The position numbers were made by a program, and so were the translations under genes. From positions 1,116,001 to 1,180,000 of the forward strand of contig NZ_CP091794.1 in the NCBI RefSeq assembly GCF_022024175.1: a stretch of DNA of 64,000 nucleotides. The letters run 5' to 3'. The stretch's first letter is position 1. Each line of letters opens with the position of its first letter. This document shows, one piece after another, positions 7,589 to 17,081 of this stretch. The notes under the pieces were generated by a model. The model was not told where the DNA came from and did not search any database. It saw only the letters and a list, made by a program, of their open reading frames with translations. This DNA is from Prevotella communis. Its GTDB lineage: Bacteria; Bacteroidota; Bacteroidia; Bacteroidales; Bacteroidaceae.

Positions 7589-8059
7589 TCAAAAACTGCC
7601 GGCATAATAACTGCGGGCAATGTAGGGCGATGGCTCGTAATAGGCGCTGCAGTTGTAATTATCGATAGTTTCACAAATGGGGTTGTTGTAAACACGAAGA
7701 ATACCGTCAGCATAGTCCTCGTCGCTCTGTAAGGTGTCAAGAATAAGGCGCTTGTATACTTTTCCCATCTGCGTCTCTGTAGGAATCTTTTCACAGAGAT
7801 TCTTGTCTACTTGCGATACGTCGTAATGTCCGGACTCTAGTTGAAATTCGTCTATCCAGTCTGCGGCCACAGCCAAGGGGTTCTCAGAGTGGAGAACATC
7901 GGCTAGCGATAGCTTTTTGGCTAATGCGTCATGTCCCATTTTGTTGGCAACATATTTGTTGGGTTGCTTAAGTTGTCTGGCAACTCGTTCTATCATGTAG
8001 CAGACAAAATACAAATCATCTGCCGTGACTTGCTCATCTGGAAAAAAAACGTTTTTCAT
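7589..8059 (-). CDS. Uncharacterised 156-aa Bacteroidales protein
   Basis: No named domain recognised with certainty. The protein is soluble, begins MKNVFFPDEQVTADDLYFVC and contains HSENPLAVAADWIDEFQLE and IPTETQMGKVYKRLI; the end NYNCSAYYEPSPYIARSYY looks strongly conserved. Sequences of this kind occur in small accessory or toxin-antitoxin-like loci of Bacteroidales, but no partner toxin is present here, so I do not assign that role. It ends 4 bases from the stop of the convergent 148-aa gene and has its own promoter. Confidence 0.6.
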   Translation of the reverse strand: MKNVFFPDEQVTADDLYFVCYMIERVARQLKQPNKYVANKMGHDALAKKLSLADVLHSENPLAVAADWIDEFQLESGHYDVSQVDKNLCEKIPTETQMGKVYKRLILDTLQSDEDYADGILRVYNNPICETIDNYNCSAYYEPSPYIARSYYAGSF

Positions 8060-8109
8060 GCAATCATATATTACTACCGTGATATATAGTTTTCAACTCG
8101 TTCATGCTG

Positions 8110-8140
8110 CAAAGATAAAGATTATTCTTAGAACAACCAA
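8110..8140 (-). promoter_or_regulatory. Promoter for the 156-aa gene
   Basis: On the minus strand, TTG (8138-8140) and TATCTTTG (8110-8117) are separated by 20 bases, the Bacteroidetes spacing. The start codon lies about 50 bases downstream. Confidence 0.65.
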
Positions 8141-8149
8141 GAAAATGTG

Positions 8150-8192
8150 AAAAAAATGGCACCATTTCTGACCGTGAGGGGGAAATGGTGCC
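8150..8192 (-). terminator. Terminator after the GH31 gene
   Basis: GGCACCATTT and AAATGGTGCC (8158-8167, 8183-8192) form a perfect 10-bp stem; on the minus strand it is followed by ATTTTTTT. Confidence 0.85.
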
Positions 8193-8225
8193 TTTGTATT
8201 TTGGAAGTATCTCGTAAAAATAGGA

Positions 8226-11200
8226 CTATCTCTTGAGCAGCTTCACTGTTTTGCTGCCGTTGGCTATGATGTTGATATCGGTAGATAAATGGGTGCGTGG
8301 AGTACCGTTGATGGCGTAGATAGAGTGCATCGTGTGCAGGTTGTTGGTAATGGGTGCAATCCCCACGGCAACGTTCAACTCCTGCTGGAGCTTCTTCAGG
8401 TCGGATGTAAAGCCTATGAAACTGATGACGGAACGTCCCTGCGCATTGGTGGATGTCATACCAAAGATGGTCTCTCCTGTCAGTTGGTATCCTGTGCATT
8501 CATCAATGGCCCATGCAATCATGATACGTCCGTCTTTCAGGGTGCGCACATCAGTAGGATTGACGATATTCACCCAGTTACCGTTGATGTACCATAGTTG
8601 CGAGTCATCTTTGTTTTTTGAAACGTCTGTTGCCACTGCCACGAGGTATTTTGTGCCCGGCTCCAGGTATTTCTTATCCGAATATTTTAGCGCGATATTC
8701 TGCGCTCCAGTCTTGGTGATTGTGATGGTGTTGTCCTTGCTGCTGTAGGCAATGTCGGAAGCTCCGAGGCGGTCGGCCACACGGTTTTTATACCAGTCGT
8801 AGGCTTTCCAGTTGTAGAGGTTCGTAGGAACGGAGGCATCTACACCGATAGTGGTCTGATGAGTAGTACCCAGTCCGTCGGTATAGGTGACGTTGATGTC
8901 GGCGTGGCCTTCTTTCCGGCCAGCATGGATAATGCCGTCTCGCACAGTAGTCACCAGCGTGTCGCTACTCTCGTATACAGCATCGAGAGTGATAAATTTT
9001 GACGAGCCGTCGGCCAGCTTTGCCTTGACGGCAAAGGTCTGGCTCTGGCCCAAATAGAGATTGACATTTGAGGGTGTGGCCTGGATACTCCGAATGGCGG
9101 TAACATCCTCGCTTGTTGTATGATCATTATCAATTTTTACGTTGACTTCGCTGCCCGTGTATTTCACCTCCTTACTGAAACGTTGTGACTGTTGTATGCC
9201 AAGACCCATGTGCTTCTCGGCATCGACCAGTACAATGCGGAAGGTGCGATTCTTTAGCATACCGTCAAAAGCACCGCTGCGAGCACCGATGGTGAGTGTT
9301 TTGGTCTTGTCGTTCCATGAAAAAGGAATCTCAGTGAAGTGTCCTTGCTCGTAGTTATAGTTGTCGCGCTCGTCCTCATAGAGGGTGAACGTGCCGTCAG
9401 CACCGGGGTAGATACGTATCTCAAGGTTGTCCCAGTTGCTCTGTTCGCTGTACTGCACCTTGGGGCCCCATGGCATGATGGTACCCTGTCGTACATAAAG
9501 GGGCATCAGTGCCAGATTGACATCACGTTTCACGGTCTGTCCACCATCGTATTGCTGTCCGTTCCATACGTCCGTCCAGCCATCGCCCTTTGGCAGATAA
9601 ACACTTCGCTGCGTAGCCTGCGACTTCACCACGGGAGCTACAAGCAGATTGCTTCCAAACATGAACTGGTCTTTCAGATTGTGGGTGACTGCATCAGTTG
9701 GATAAGCAATACCCATCGCCCTCATGAAGGAATAACCTTCGTTGTAAACCCGTCGGTCCATGCTATAGATATAAGGCAGTAGGGCATAGCGCAGGTTGAT
9801 ATATCTGTTGATGATGTCATAATAACTCTCGCCTTCCTTGCCAAACTGGTAGATGGCACGATCGGTGCTTGAACCATGACTGCGCATGATGGTGCAGAAT
9901 GTGCCGAACTGAATCCATCGGCAGTAGAGCTCGTTGTAGATATCCTGTCCGGCGCCCTTGAATGACCCGTTGAAGAAACCGCCGATGTCACTGTTCCAAC
10001 TTGGAATACCGCAGGCAGAATAGTTTAGGGCTGCTGGAATCTGATTTCCTAATGTCTCCCACGAAGCAGTGATGTCGCCGCTCCATGTTCCAGCGCCATA
10101 TCGTTGCATGCCGATAAAGCCAGAACGGGTCATAATCATCACACGGCGGGCCTCGGTCTCAGGAGCTTTCTGTCCACGATGTCCTTCATATACGCCGCTG
10201 GCATGCATCAGCGGGAACACATTACGCATCGCACGCCACGTATGGGACGTTTCGAGCGAATGAGGATTTAATGTGGCATTGTCTTCATCATCTTTGTTCA
10301 ACACGATGAAGTCATTGGTCTTCTCCCAATCCTCACCACCTTGGTAGTGATCGGGTTCGGAAGAATCCACCCAATATGCATCCACACCTTTGTTGACCAG
10401 TCCTTCATATAGACATTGCCAGTAGTATTTGCGAGCCGATTGCTGATAAGGGCAGTAGATGCCAACCCCCTCATTGTTGGGCCATGTTGACGACATGATG
10501 TCGTTGCCCATCTTCATCAGTTGGTTTTTCTCCTTAAAGTGTGCAAACTGCTTAGTATCGCGTCCGAAATTCGCCCAAATGGAAATCAGCAGATGAGCAC
10601 CATCAGCGTGCATTCCGTTGATCATCTGAGGATATGTGGTCTTGAATTCTGGATTAAGGAATTCCATTGCGTTCCATTGGTTGTTACCTCCCCAATACTG
10701 CCAGTCCTGCACCACGCAGTCGATGGGTACCTTCTGTGAGCGATACTTTTGCAGCACGCCCAGTGTCTCTGTAGCGCTCTTATAGCGCTCCTTGCTTTGG
10801 AAGTAGCCGAAGGTCCAGAGCGGCACCATTGTGGCCTGTCCCGACAACTGGCGTACCAGTTGCTGTACCTCGTCGCCACGCTCCGCAGCACCCACCAGTA
10901 CATAATAATCTACGGCATGTGCTGCTTCGGTTTTGAAGGTGGCACCATTGGTCGCGTCGTCGCTGAAATCGCAGGGACCGTAGAGATCCCAATACAGACC
11001 GTAGCCGCGGGTGGAGTGGATGAATGGAATCCATACCGACATGTTGTTCTGCACCATGTGGTTGTAGTTCTTGTTACGATGGTTCAGTGTGCCGTCCTGA
11101 ACCTGTCCCAGTCCGTAGATGGCCTCGCCTGTTGAGAGGCGGAACGATTGCGATACGTTGTAGGGGTCTATGGTATGCGTCGTGCGCTTGGTGAAAGTGG

Positions 11201-11540
11201 GCTTTGTGCGCTCCTTGATAAGTACGGTGCCGTCTGGACGGAAGAAACCAAGTACGCCCGTCTGCTTGTTGCAGGTCACCATCACCTTGCCTGTCAGCAG
11301 CGTGTCTTCCTTGGCGCCCTCTCTCTTAGTTGGGTTCACCTTCTGTGGTTTCATCGTCACCACCACCTTCGGGTCGGTCTTGCTTAGAGCATCTGCCTTT
11401 TGATACTTTGTTACTCGCACGATGTTGGGCGAGTAGAACTTAACTTCTGTCACGATACCACCTGTGGTTACCGTGTAGTCCTGAGCTTTTGTTTGCGTCA
11501 GGGTGGTGGCTAACAAAGCCACAAGGAACATTCGTTTCAT
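8226..11540 (-). CDS. Secreted GH31 alpha-glycosidase with Ig-like domain
   Basis: 1104 residues with a cleavable signal peptide (MKRMFLVALLATTLTQTKAQ). The GH31 (beta/alpha)8 barrel occupies roughly residues 230-620; the nucleophile motif WVDSSEPD lies near residue 390. The family hydrolyses alpha-glucosides or alpha-xylosides, and the exact substrate cannot be read here. After the barrel come a beta domain with ALMPLYVRQGTIMP, a DUF5110-like region, a Big_2-like Ig domain (about 810-900) and a carbohydrate-binding-like region. The extreme C-terminus (IYAINGTPRTHLSTDINIIA to the basic end) resembles a type IX secretion tail. A dedicated regulator gene lies directly upstream. Confidence 0.9.
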   Translation of the reverse strand: MKRMFLVALLATTLTQTKAQDYTVTTGGIVTEVKFYSPNIVRVTKYQKADALSKTDPKVVVTMKPQKVNPTKREGAKEDTLLTGKVMVTCNKQTGVLGFFRPDGTVLIKERTKPTFTKRTTHTIDPYNVSQSFRLSTGEAIYGLGQVQDGTLNHRNKNYNHMVQNNMSVWIPFIHSTRGYGLYWDLYGPCDFSDDATNGATFKTEAAHAVDYYVLVGAAERGDEVQQLVRQLSGQATMVPLWTFGYFQSKERYKSATETLGVLQKYRSQKVPIDCVVQDWQYWGGNNQWNAMEFLNPEFKTTYPQMINGMHADGAHLLISIWANFGRDTKQFAHFKEKNQLMKMGNDIMSSTWPNNEGVGIYCPYQQSARKYYWQCLYEGLVNKGVDAYWVDSSEPDHYQGGEDWEKTNDFIVLNKDDEDNATLNPHSLETSHTWRAMRNVFPLMHASGVYEGHRGQKAPETEARRVMIMTRSGFIGMQRYGAGTWSGDITASWETLGNQIPAALNYSACGIPSWNSDIGGFFNGSFKGAGQDIYNELYCRWIQFGTFCTIMRSHGSSTDRAIYQFGKEGESYYDIINRYINLRYALLPYIYSMDRRVYNEGYSFMRAMGIAYPTDAVTHNLKDQFMFGSNLLVAPVVKSQATQRSVYLPKGDGWTDVWNGQQYDGGQTVKRDVNLALMPLYVRQGTIMPWGPKVQYSEQSNWDNLEIRIYPGADGTFTLYEDERDNYNYEQGHFTEIPFSWNDKTKTLTIGARSGAFDGMLKNRTFRIVLVDAEKHMGLGIQQSQRFSKEVKYTGSEVNVKIDNDHTTSEDVTAIRSIQATPSNVNLYLGQSQTFAVKAKLADGSSKFITLDAVYESSDTLVTTVRDGIIHAGRKEGHADINVTYTDGLGTTHQTTIGVDASVPTNLYNWKAYDWYKNRVADRLGASDIAYSSKDNTITITKTGAQNIALKYSDKKYLEPGTKYLVAVATDVSKNKDDSQLWYINGNWVNIVNPTDVRTLKDGRIMIAWAIDECTGYQLTGETIFGMTSTNAQGRSVISFIGFTSDLKKLQQELNVAVGIAPITNNLHTMHSIYAINGTPRTHLSTDINIIANGSKTVKLLKR

Positions 11541-11570
11541 AACACTTTACTAAAAGATTGTTTTCGGCTG

Positions 11571-11578
11571 CAAAAGTA
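11571..11578 (-). promoter_or_regulatory. Promoter -7 element for the GH31 gene
   Basis: TACTTTTG on the minus strand fits TAnnTTTG and lies 31 bases before the start codon. No TTTG box is found at the usual spacing, as expected for an activator-dependent promoter. Confidence 0.55.
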
Positions 11579-11604
11579 CTGTTATTCTGCAAAATAGCCG
11601 TAAC

Positions 11605-11638
11605 AACCATGTTGAAACAAATGGTAACCATGTTGAAA
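11605..11638. promoter_or_regulatory. Direct-repeat operator candidate upstream of the GH31 gene
   Basis: AACCATGTTGAAA occurs twice (11605-11617 and 11626-11638), exactly 21 bp apart, or two helical turns. On the GH31 template it lies just upstream of the -7 element, where an AraC-type activator would bind. Confidence 0.6.
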
Positions 11639-11643
11639 ATAGG

Positions 11644-13917
11644 CTATTGGCGCGCATATTCAGAGGGCTTGCACCCATATTCCTCTTGGAAACAACGGCT
11701 TAAGTAACTGGCCGATGAGAATCCTGTCTTTGTGGCAATCTCGGCCAGCGAATGGTTGCCTTCACGTATCAGACGAGCAGCATGGCTCAGGCGTATGCTT
11801 CGCATGAAAAGACTTGGCGACTTATCCACAATGGCTGAGAGTTTCTTATACAGACCGGTTCTCTCCATGCACAAATCGCTACTCAACTGTTCTACCGTAT
11901 ATTGTTTGCCAAGATTCTTCTCAACAAGAGCGATAGCTTTTTTCAGAAATTCAGAGTCCTGGGCATCCATATCGTTCTCTGCTATTTCCTGTGTTGGCTT
12001 CACGCTTTGATGCTCATCTTCATAGCGGGCACATTGCTCCATCAAGCCCTCTATACGGGCCATCAGTCTTTCCTCCTTCATCTGTCGCATCATCCGCTTG
12101 CGCTGGTTGTACGAATAGAGGGCCATACCACCCACCACAATGCAGATAGTCAGGAGTGTATATATCACATATGCCCATGTGGATTGCCACCATGGAGGCA
12201 GAATCTCAAAAGATACTACTTTCGCCTTCCCCGTCCACCGGTCAGCATCGAGTGATGCCTCCACCTTCAGTTGATATTTGCCAGGTTTCAGCTTCAGTAG
12301 CGTCAGATGTAGCGCACCATTGTCATCAATATAGCTTCTGTCAACGCCAGGTCTCAGTATCGTAACGGTAGAGTCCCTGTCTAGCGTGAGCGTATATTTA
12401 TAATATGTATGCTGAGGAAAAGCATAGTTAAGTGCCGAGAAGTCAAGAGATATCTCATGATCATTCTTCGTCATTCTTCTGAGTATCGGATTTAATTGGA
12501 TGTTTCGCATCCTCATCAACTCGTTGGGATGGAATACTGTGCAGCCGTTCTTTCCTTCCATAGCGATGCTTCCATCGTCGAGCAACTTCGCCCTGCCTAT
12601 GATGTAGTCGCCTCGTTGCACCCCATCTGCATGGCGATAACTGTTGATCTTCAGACCTCCGTCCTTCTTCACTTCGATACACGAAATCCCGTTTGCCGTT
12701 GAAACCCACATACAGTGCTCTTTGTCCTCTACGATAGCGCAGACGCAGTCGTTCGACAGACCATCCTCAGAATACACCATACTAACCTTCCCATTCCTTG
12801 TCAGTCTGAGACCATCAGTGGTACACTCCCACAGATATCCACGGCTGTCCACCACACTAGTGGCTTGTGTATCAAAACTGAGGGATGTGGAATCTATGTT
12901 GCGGAAGGGGTACCTGTCGGGATGTGCATATAGCAGTCCGTCGCGATATGTGCCTACCCAGACACCTCCCTGGCGGTCGAAACAGATAGTATTGGCTGAG
13001 GCACTCATCTTGTTGCCATCAGAAAGCGTGTAGTTATCTATTTCTTCTCTTGTTTTATTCTTTACATGATATCGCCACAGCCCTCTGGAACTGGTAAAGT
13101 AGATATCTGCATCATCCTTTACTGCCAGCGTGTGGAGCGTGAAGTGTGCCGTGAACAACTTGCTCCATGTCCTGCTCTTTGTGTCGAAGCAGAGAAACAG
13201 CCCCTCGATACCATTGCGTATCTGATAGAAATGACCATCTGCAGTTCTCACTACCATGGATGTCATATCGTATTTCTTGGCCTCCTGCGATGAGTAGGCT
13301 GCCTTGGCATAGACTACAGATGAGGTTTTCAGGTCAAGGCAGACAATATGGCCAGTACTGAAGAACACATAACCGTATTGTCCATACACATCCACGTCCT
13401 GTACCTCTCCCCATGCTGGACTCAGATTGACAGACTTGCATGAATAGTCGTTCCATAATGCCCTGCCCGACAATAGCCAAAGGTGGTAGTCCGTGTCAAC
13501 AAAAACATCTGTAATGGTATTCTTTTCAGGCCATATCTCCTTTATGAATTCCGGAATATTAGTAATGTATCGGTTCTGCTGTAGGTCGAAACACATGAGT
13601 GACTGAGTGTTCTTGATCCACACCATCTGCCTCTTATCCACATACACATGGTAAAACCCGTGATAATCTTTCAGGTGGAATGGCTCGATGTCGGCATGAT
13701 GTATATGACTGAAATTCACTCCATCATAGATATTGATATTCCCTAACGTCGTAAACAGCATCCGTTCATCGGGCAGCTGCATAACGTGCATCACCTGATT
13801 GTCACACAGTCCGTCCTCTGCCGTCAGGCGCGAAAACAGCAGTTTGGATACGTCTGCCTTTATGTTAGTTGGGACAGACAGAATAATCAATAAGGAAAGT
13901 ATAACAATACGTATCAT
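11644..13917 (-). CDS. SusR/HTCS-like membrane regulator with AraC output, no kinase
   Basis: 757 residues: signal peptide (MIRIVILSLLIILSVPTNIK), a two-bladed Reg_prop-type beta-propeller sensor region (repeats such as DVFVDTDYHLWLLSG and GGVWVGTYRDGLLYA, about 25-470), a Y_Y_Y domain (about 480-565; HEISLDFSALNYAFPQHTYY), a membrane helix (about 570-595), a short coiled linker and a C-terminal AraC helix-turn-helix (about 650-757; SLAEIATKTGFSSASYLSRC). Unlike true hybrid two-component systems there is no histidine kinase or receiver domain, so a ligand would have to act on the DNA-binding domain directly, as proposed for SusR. It probably senses a glycan and controls the adjacent GH31 gene. 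Confidence 0.85.
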   Translation of the reverse strand: MIRIVILSLLIILSVPTNIKADVSKLLFSRLTAEDGLCDNQVMHVMQLPDERMLFTTLGNINIYDGVNFSHIHHADIEPFHLKDYHGFYHVYVDKRQMVWIKNTQSLMCFDLQQNRYITNIPEFIKEIWPEKNTITDVFVDTDYHLWLLSGRALWNDYSCKSVNLSPAWGEVQDVDVYGQYGYVFFSTGHIVCLDLKTSSVVYAKAAYSSQEAKKYDMTSMVVRTADGHFYQIRNGIEGLFLCFDTKSRTWSKLFTAHFTLHTLAVKDDADIYFTSSRGLWRYHVKNKTREEIDNYTLSDGNKMSASANTICFDRQGGVWVGTYRDGLLYAHPDRYPFRNIDSTSLSFDTQATSVVDSRGYLWECTTDGLRLTRNGKVSMVYSEDGLSNDCVCAIVEDKEHCMWVSTANGISCIEVKKDGGLKINSYRHADGVQRGDYIIGRAKLLDDGSIAMEGKNGCTVFHPNELMRMRNIQLNPILRRMTKNDHEISLDFSALNYAFPQHTYYKYTLTLDRDSTVTILRPGVDRSYIDDNGALHLTLLKLKPGKYQLKVEASLDADRWTGKAKVVSFEILPPWWQSTWAYVIYTLLTICIVVGGMALYSYNQRKRMMRQMKEERLMARIEGLMEQCARYEDEHQSVKPTQEIAENDMDAQDSEFLKKAIALVEKNLGKQYTVEQLSSDLCMERTGLYKKLSAIVDKSPSLFMRSIRLSHAARLIREGNHSLAEIATKTGFSSASYLSRCFQEEYGCKPSEYARQ

Positions 13918-13967
13918 TTGTCGTGTCGTAAATCTTTGTCTTTATAAGGTTTTTTGGTAAAAGACCA

Positions 13968-13999
13968 CAAAGATACGACGAAGCAATTAAAAAACCAAA
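13968..13999 (-). promoter_or_regulatory. Promoter for the SusR-like regulator
   Basis: TTTG (13996-13999) and TATCTTTG (13968-13975), read on the minus strand, are spaced by exactly 20 bases. The start codon is about 50 bases downstream. Confidence 0.75.
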
Positions 14000-14108
14000 T
14001 TTTTTTGAATTTTTTGAGCAATGACGTATGAAGGCTTAAATCAGGTTGATGGGGGGCTCATTAGCGAGGAAGGCGACTCTTTACTCCTGTGACAAGAGTC
14101 CTCCGCGT

Positions 14109-14858
14109 CTATAGCGAATAGAATGCTGACATCAGCTGGGTGCGGTAGTTCTTGCTGATGCGTAGTTCGGTGACCGACTCCATGGGTTCCATCAGTATGC
14201 AGGCAGACTCCTGTATCTTCTTAATCTGATTGATGTTGACGATGTAACGCTTGTGGATCTGAACAAAATCGGTGGAGTAGTTCAGAATCACGTCGGCCGT
14301 GGTGCGATGACGCAACAGGTAGATGGCTCCATCCATGCAGATAGTCTCCCATATTTTGCGTTCCTGGTTATAACGAAAATAAGCTATGTCGCTGATACGC
14401 AGGGTGGTATGCTCATTCATGGCGTTGACAACCAGAATGATAGGAAGCTGTTCGGCGTTTGACCCTACAGATGGAATGCCAGCCAGTTTGTTTTCTTAGT
14501 AGCGTGTCATAATCTGACTGAGGTCCTGCTCAGTGGGTGGTTTCATCAGGTAGTCGAAAGCCTGGTGACGGATGGCATCCAGCATGTATTTCTCGTGACC
14601 GGTATAGAATACGACCTTCGTCTCTGGCTTGATGTCCTGACGGATGAGCGAGCAGAATTCCAGACCAGACATGGTGGGCAGTTCGATATCAATGAAGATG
14701 ATGTCGGGTTCGGTCTGGATGATAGTCTCAGCCGCCGACTTGGCATCACAGGCCGTGCCTACGATGTCTACGGAATAATTCTTCTCCAAGAGGCGTTGTA
14801 ACACCTCTATTGCTTCCTGATTGTCGTCTACTATAAATACCTTGGTCAGTTTCTGCAT
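14109..14858 (-). pseudogene. LytTR response regulator split by an in-frame stop
   Basis: The 5' part (14496-14858) encodes a receiver domain: VFIVDD acidic pocket, phospho-acceptor in IIFIDIELPTMSG, FYTGH and DYLMKPP with the conserved Lys. It ends MTRY then TAA (14496-14498). The same frame continues without interruption (ENKLAGIPSVGSNAEQLPII) into a LytTR DNA-binding domain (TLRISDIAYFRY, HKRYIVNINQIKKI) ending at 14109. The stop is one base change from CAA. So either the gene is a pseudogene, or two polypeptides are made (the LytTR part could restart at ATG 14420), or the stop is read through. It lies downstream of the LytS-like kinase gene and would be its partner. Confidence 0.85.
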
Positions 14859-14881
14859 ATTTCCTAAAATTGTTTTTTCAG

Positions 14882-16783
14882 TTAAGATTGTGAGATGATG
14901 GAATAGTTATATTCGCTGGGTACCAGCAACCAGGCCCTGCAGCCTGAGGGTTGCCTGTTGGCAATGCCAAATGTGATTTGCTGGTGGTTGTGCTCGTTGA
15001 GCATCTGGATAGTTTGACGTACCACCCTCATGCCGGTATGTTCCATTGGACTCTTGTTGCCCAGTCCCTTGCCGTTGTCAATGACTTCAATCAGGGTGTT
15101 GTCTTCTTGTCGTTTCACGTGGATAGAGAGTTCGCCACCCTGGCGCTGCAGTCCATGCTTGATGGCATTCTCAACAAAGATCTGTATGGTCATGGCAGGC
15201 AGGTGTACCTCTTCGGGCGCAACGTCTGGCGCGATGATTTTCTCGTAATGCAGCTTGTTGCCCATCTGCCGGCCCTCTATCTCCACATAGTAGTCCACGA
15301 AGCGCAGTTCCTCGCTGAGCGTGGTCTCCAGCATATCGGCCTGGTCGACGCCACGGCGCAGCAATTGCGTGAGGGCACTCAGGTCGACCGCTTTGCCATC
15401 CATCTGTGCGAGCATCTCGTGAGACAGGGCGTTATAGATGAAATGCGGCGTGATGCGGTTGCGGATATTCTCCATGCGCAGCACGATGATCTGCTGCTGG
15501 GAGGTTATCTCCTGCAGGCGATGGCGGCGACGGTGCAGCTGGTAGAGCACAACGGTGACGACGATGATCAGCAGGGCAATGGCCAGTAATGCCAGGGCCA
15601 GGTGGAAACTCATCTGCTGCTGGTTTATCTCCTGCTGTTGCGCCATCAGCTGCTTGTCGTGCTTGTATTGCAGCAGTTGGGTACTCATCCTCATGGCCGA
15701 CTGTTTCTTCTGGATGGAGTCGGTCAGCTGGTGCAGTTCGTCGTGAATCTCCGTGGCCTCCTGCCAGCGTCCGGTCTTCTTCATCAGCTGTTCCAGGGCC
15801 TGCAGTCTTAACACCTTGGCGGCAGGGATGCTGATGTCGTCCTTGGGACTTGCAGCGGCGATGGCCTGTGCAGCGGGAATATCGCCCTCCAGCATCTTCA
15901 GTTTCATGCTGGATGTGGCCATATAGTAAATAAGAGGTGGGAAATTGACGCGGCGGAAGAAGGAGTCGGCCTCGCTGATAATCTGACGGGCAGAGTCGGC
16001 CTGTTCCAGGCAGATGTAGATCTCGCCCAGGTTTCCAAGAGAGGTGTAGTAGTCCCACAGCTTGGCCTCGTCGTCCTTAACCAGTGCAGCAGCCTTCAGG
16101 AAACAGTCGCGTGCCTCTTGGTAATGTGCCTGAAAATAATGGTCATTACCCAGGTTGTTGTAATATATAAACTGATCGCCCCGTTGCATGGTGGGCAGCA
16201 TAGTGCCCAGGCGCTGCCACCAGCGCTGACTGTTGGCATAGTCGCCCATGAAGGTATAGGCCGTGCTGATACCCAGCATCAGGGGAATCTTCATCTCGTC
16301 GCCCATGCCGGTAGAGTCGGCCGTCTGCATGGCCTGCAGGTAGCCGTCGGCACTGCGGTCGAGCTGACCCAGCTGGCGGTAGAAGTCGGCCCTGTTGGCC
16401 ATTGCCAACACGCGGATTTCGTCCATGCCCTTCAGTCCCTGCATCTCGGCCAAGGCCTGTTCGGTGTACACCAGCCCGCTGTCTGGCTGACCCTTGATGG
16501 CAGTATAATAGACACCTTTTGCCTTCAGCCATTCAGCTCTTAGTCTGCGCACAGGTTCACTCATGTCGTCTTGGTGCTGCTCAAGGAATTGCGCAATGCG
16601 TGTGCTGGCAGCATACATGGAGTCGCCCTCCATCTGTGTGTACCACATCTTCAGCGAATCCATGGTCTGCTGCATGGGTATGGCGGTGGTGGGCGTGTCG
16701 TCGCAGGACAGCAAGGAGGCAATACTTGTCAGGGCGACAAGCATGATACCAGTTCTTATCTTTGTTTTTGTAGGGTTAACCAT
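14882..16783 (-). CDS. LytS-family sensor histidine kinase with TPR sensor region
   Basis: 633 residues from ATG at 16781-16783. The N-terminus is a lipoprotein or signal sequence (LVALTSIASLLSC), then about 370 residues of TPR-like helices outside the cytoplasm (PDSGLVYTEQALAEM, LGNDHYFQAHYQEARDCF). A membrane helix follows (about 395-420), then a His_kinase domain with the phospho-accepting His in TPHFIYNALSHEML and an ATPase domain (FVENAIKHGLQRQGGE, DNGKGLGN). Such kinases are partners of LytTR regulators; here the partner gene directly downstream carries a stop codon. It is divergent from the FHA/kinase cluster and shares its upstream region. Confidence 0.9.
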   Translation of the reverse strand: MVNPTKTKIRTGIMLVALTSIASLLSCDDTPTTAIPMQQTMDSLKMWYTQMEGDSMYAASTRIAQFLEQHQDDMSEPVRRLRAEWLKAKGVYYTAIKGQPDSGLVYTEQALAEMQGLKGMDEIRVLAMANRADFYRQLGQLDRSADGYLQAMQTADSTGMGDEMKIPLMLGISTAYTFMGDYANSQRWWQRLGTMLPTMQRGDQFIYYNNLGNDHYFQAHYQEARDCFLKAAALVKDDEAKLWDYYTSLGNLGEIYICLEQADSARQIISEADSFFRRVNFPPLIYYMATSSMKLKMLEGDIPAAQAIAAASPKDDISIPAAKVLRLQALEQLMKKTGRWQEATEIHDELHQLTDSIQKKQSAMRMSTQLLQYKHDKQLMAQQQEINQQQMSFHLALALLAIALLIIVVTVVLYQLHRRRHRLQEITSQQQIIVLRMENIRNRITPHFIYNALSHEMLAQMDGKAVDLSALTQLLRRGVDQADMLETTLSEELRFVDYYVEIEGRQMGNKLHYEKIIAPDVAPEEVHLPAMTIQIFVENAIKHGLQRQGGELSIHVKRQEDNTLIEVIDNGKGLGNKSPMEHTGMRVVRQTIQMLNEHNHQQITFGIANRQPSGCRAWLLVPSEYNYSIISQS

Positions 16784-16801
16784 GTTTTCAAAATCGTGGT
16801 G

Positions 16802-16832
16802 CAAAGATAGTTTTTTTTTAAGAAATTGACAA
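16802..16832 (-). promoter_or_regulatory. Promoter for the LytS-like kinase
   Basis: TTG (16830-16832) and TATCTTTG (16802-16809) on the minus strand with 20 bases between, about 20 bases before ATG. Confidence 0.65.
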
Positions 16833-16974
16833 TAATACAATCTTTTTATTCTGAGTGAGTGGTTACTTTTTGGTTAAAATGACATATCAGTCGATAAGAG
16901 GTAAATTTTGCAATGTAAAAGGTATTTTATGCTCTTTTAGGCGCTTTTTGGGGCTTGAAAAAGCATGACGGAAA

Positions 16975-17006
16975 TTTGGATGATGGCTCGGAAATGTTTA
17001 AATTTG
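16975..17006 (+). promoter_or_regulatory. Promoter of the phospho-signalling cluster
   Basis: TTTG (16975-16978), 20 bases, TAAATTTG (16999-17006) matches the Bacteroidetes consensus. Transcription would start near 17012, leaving a leader of about 70 bases. It is the only clear promoter before the cluster of co-directional genes. Confidence 0.7.
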
Positions 17007-17081
17007 CAAATATTAAATAAACACTGTGAAGTGTATTGCGACTTGAAATAACCAGAACTATTAATTTAAAATATAAATATT

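Noticed and set aside
14075..14100. Hairpin GACTCTT/AAGAGTC as terminator of the response regulator
   Set aside because: The stem is real, but no T run follows on the minus strand.
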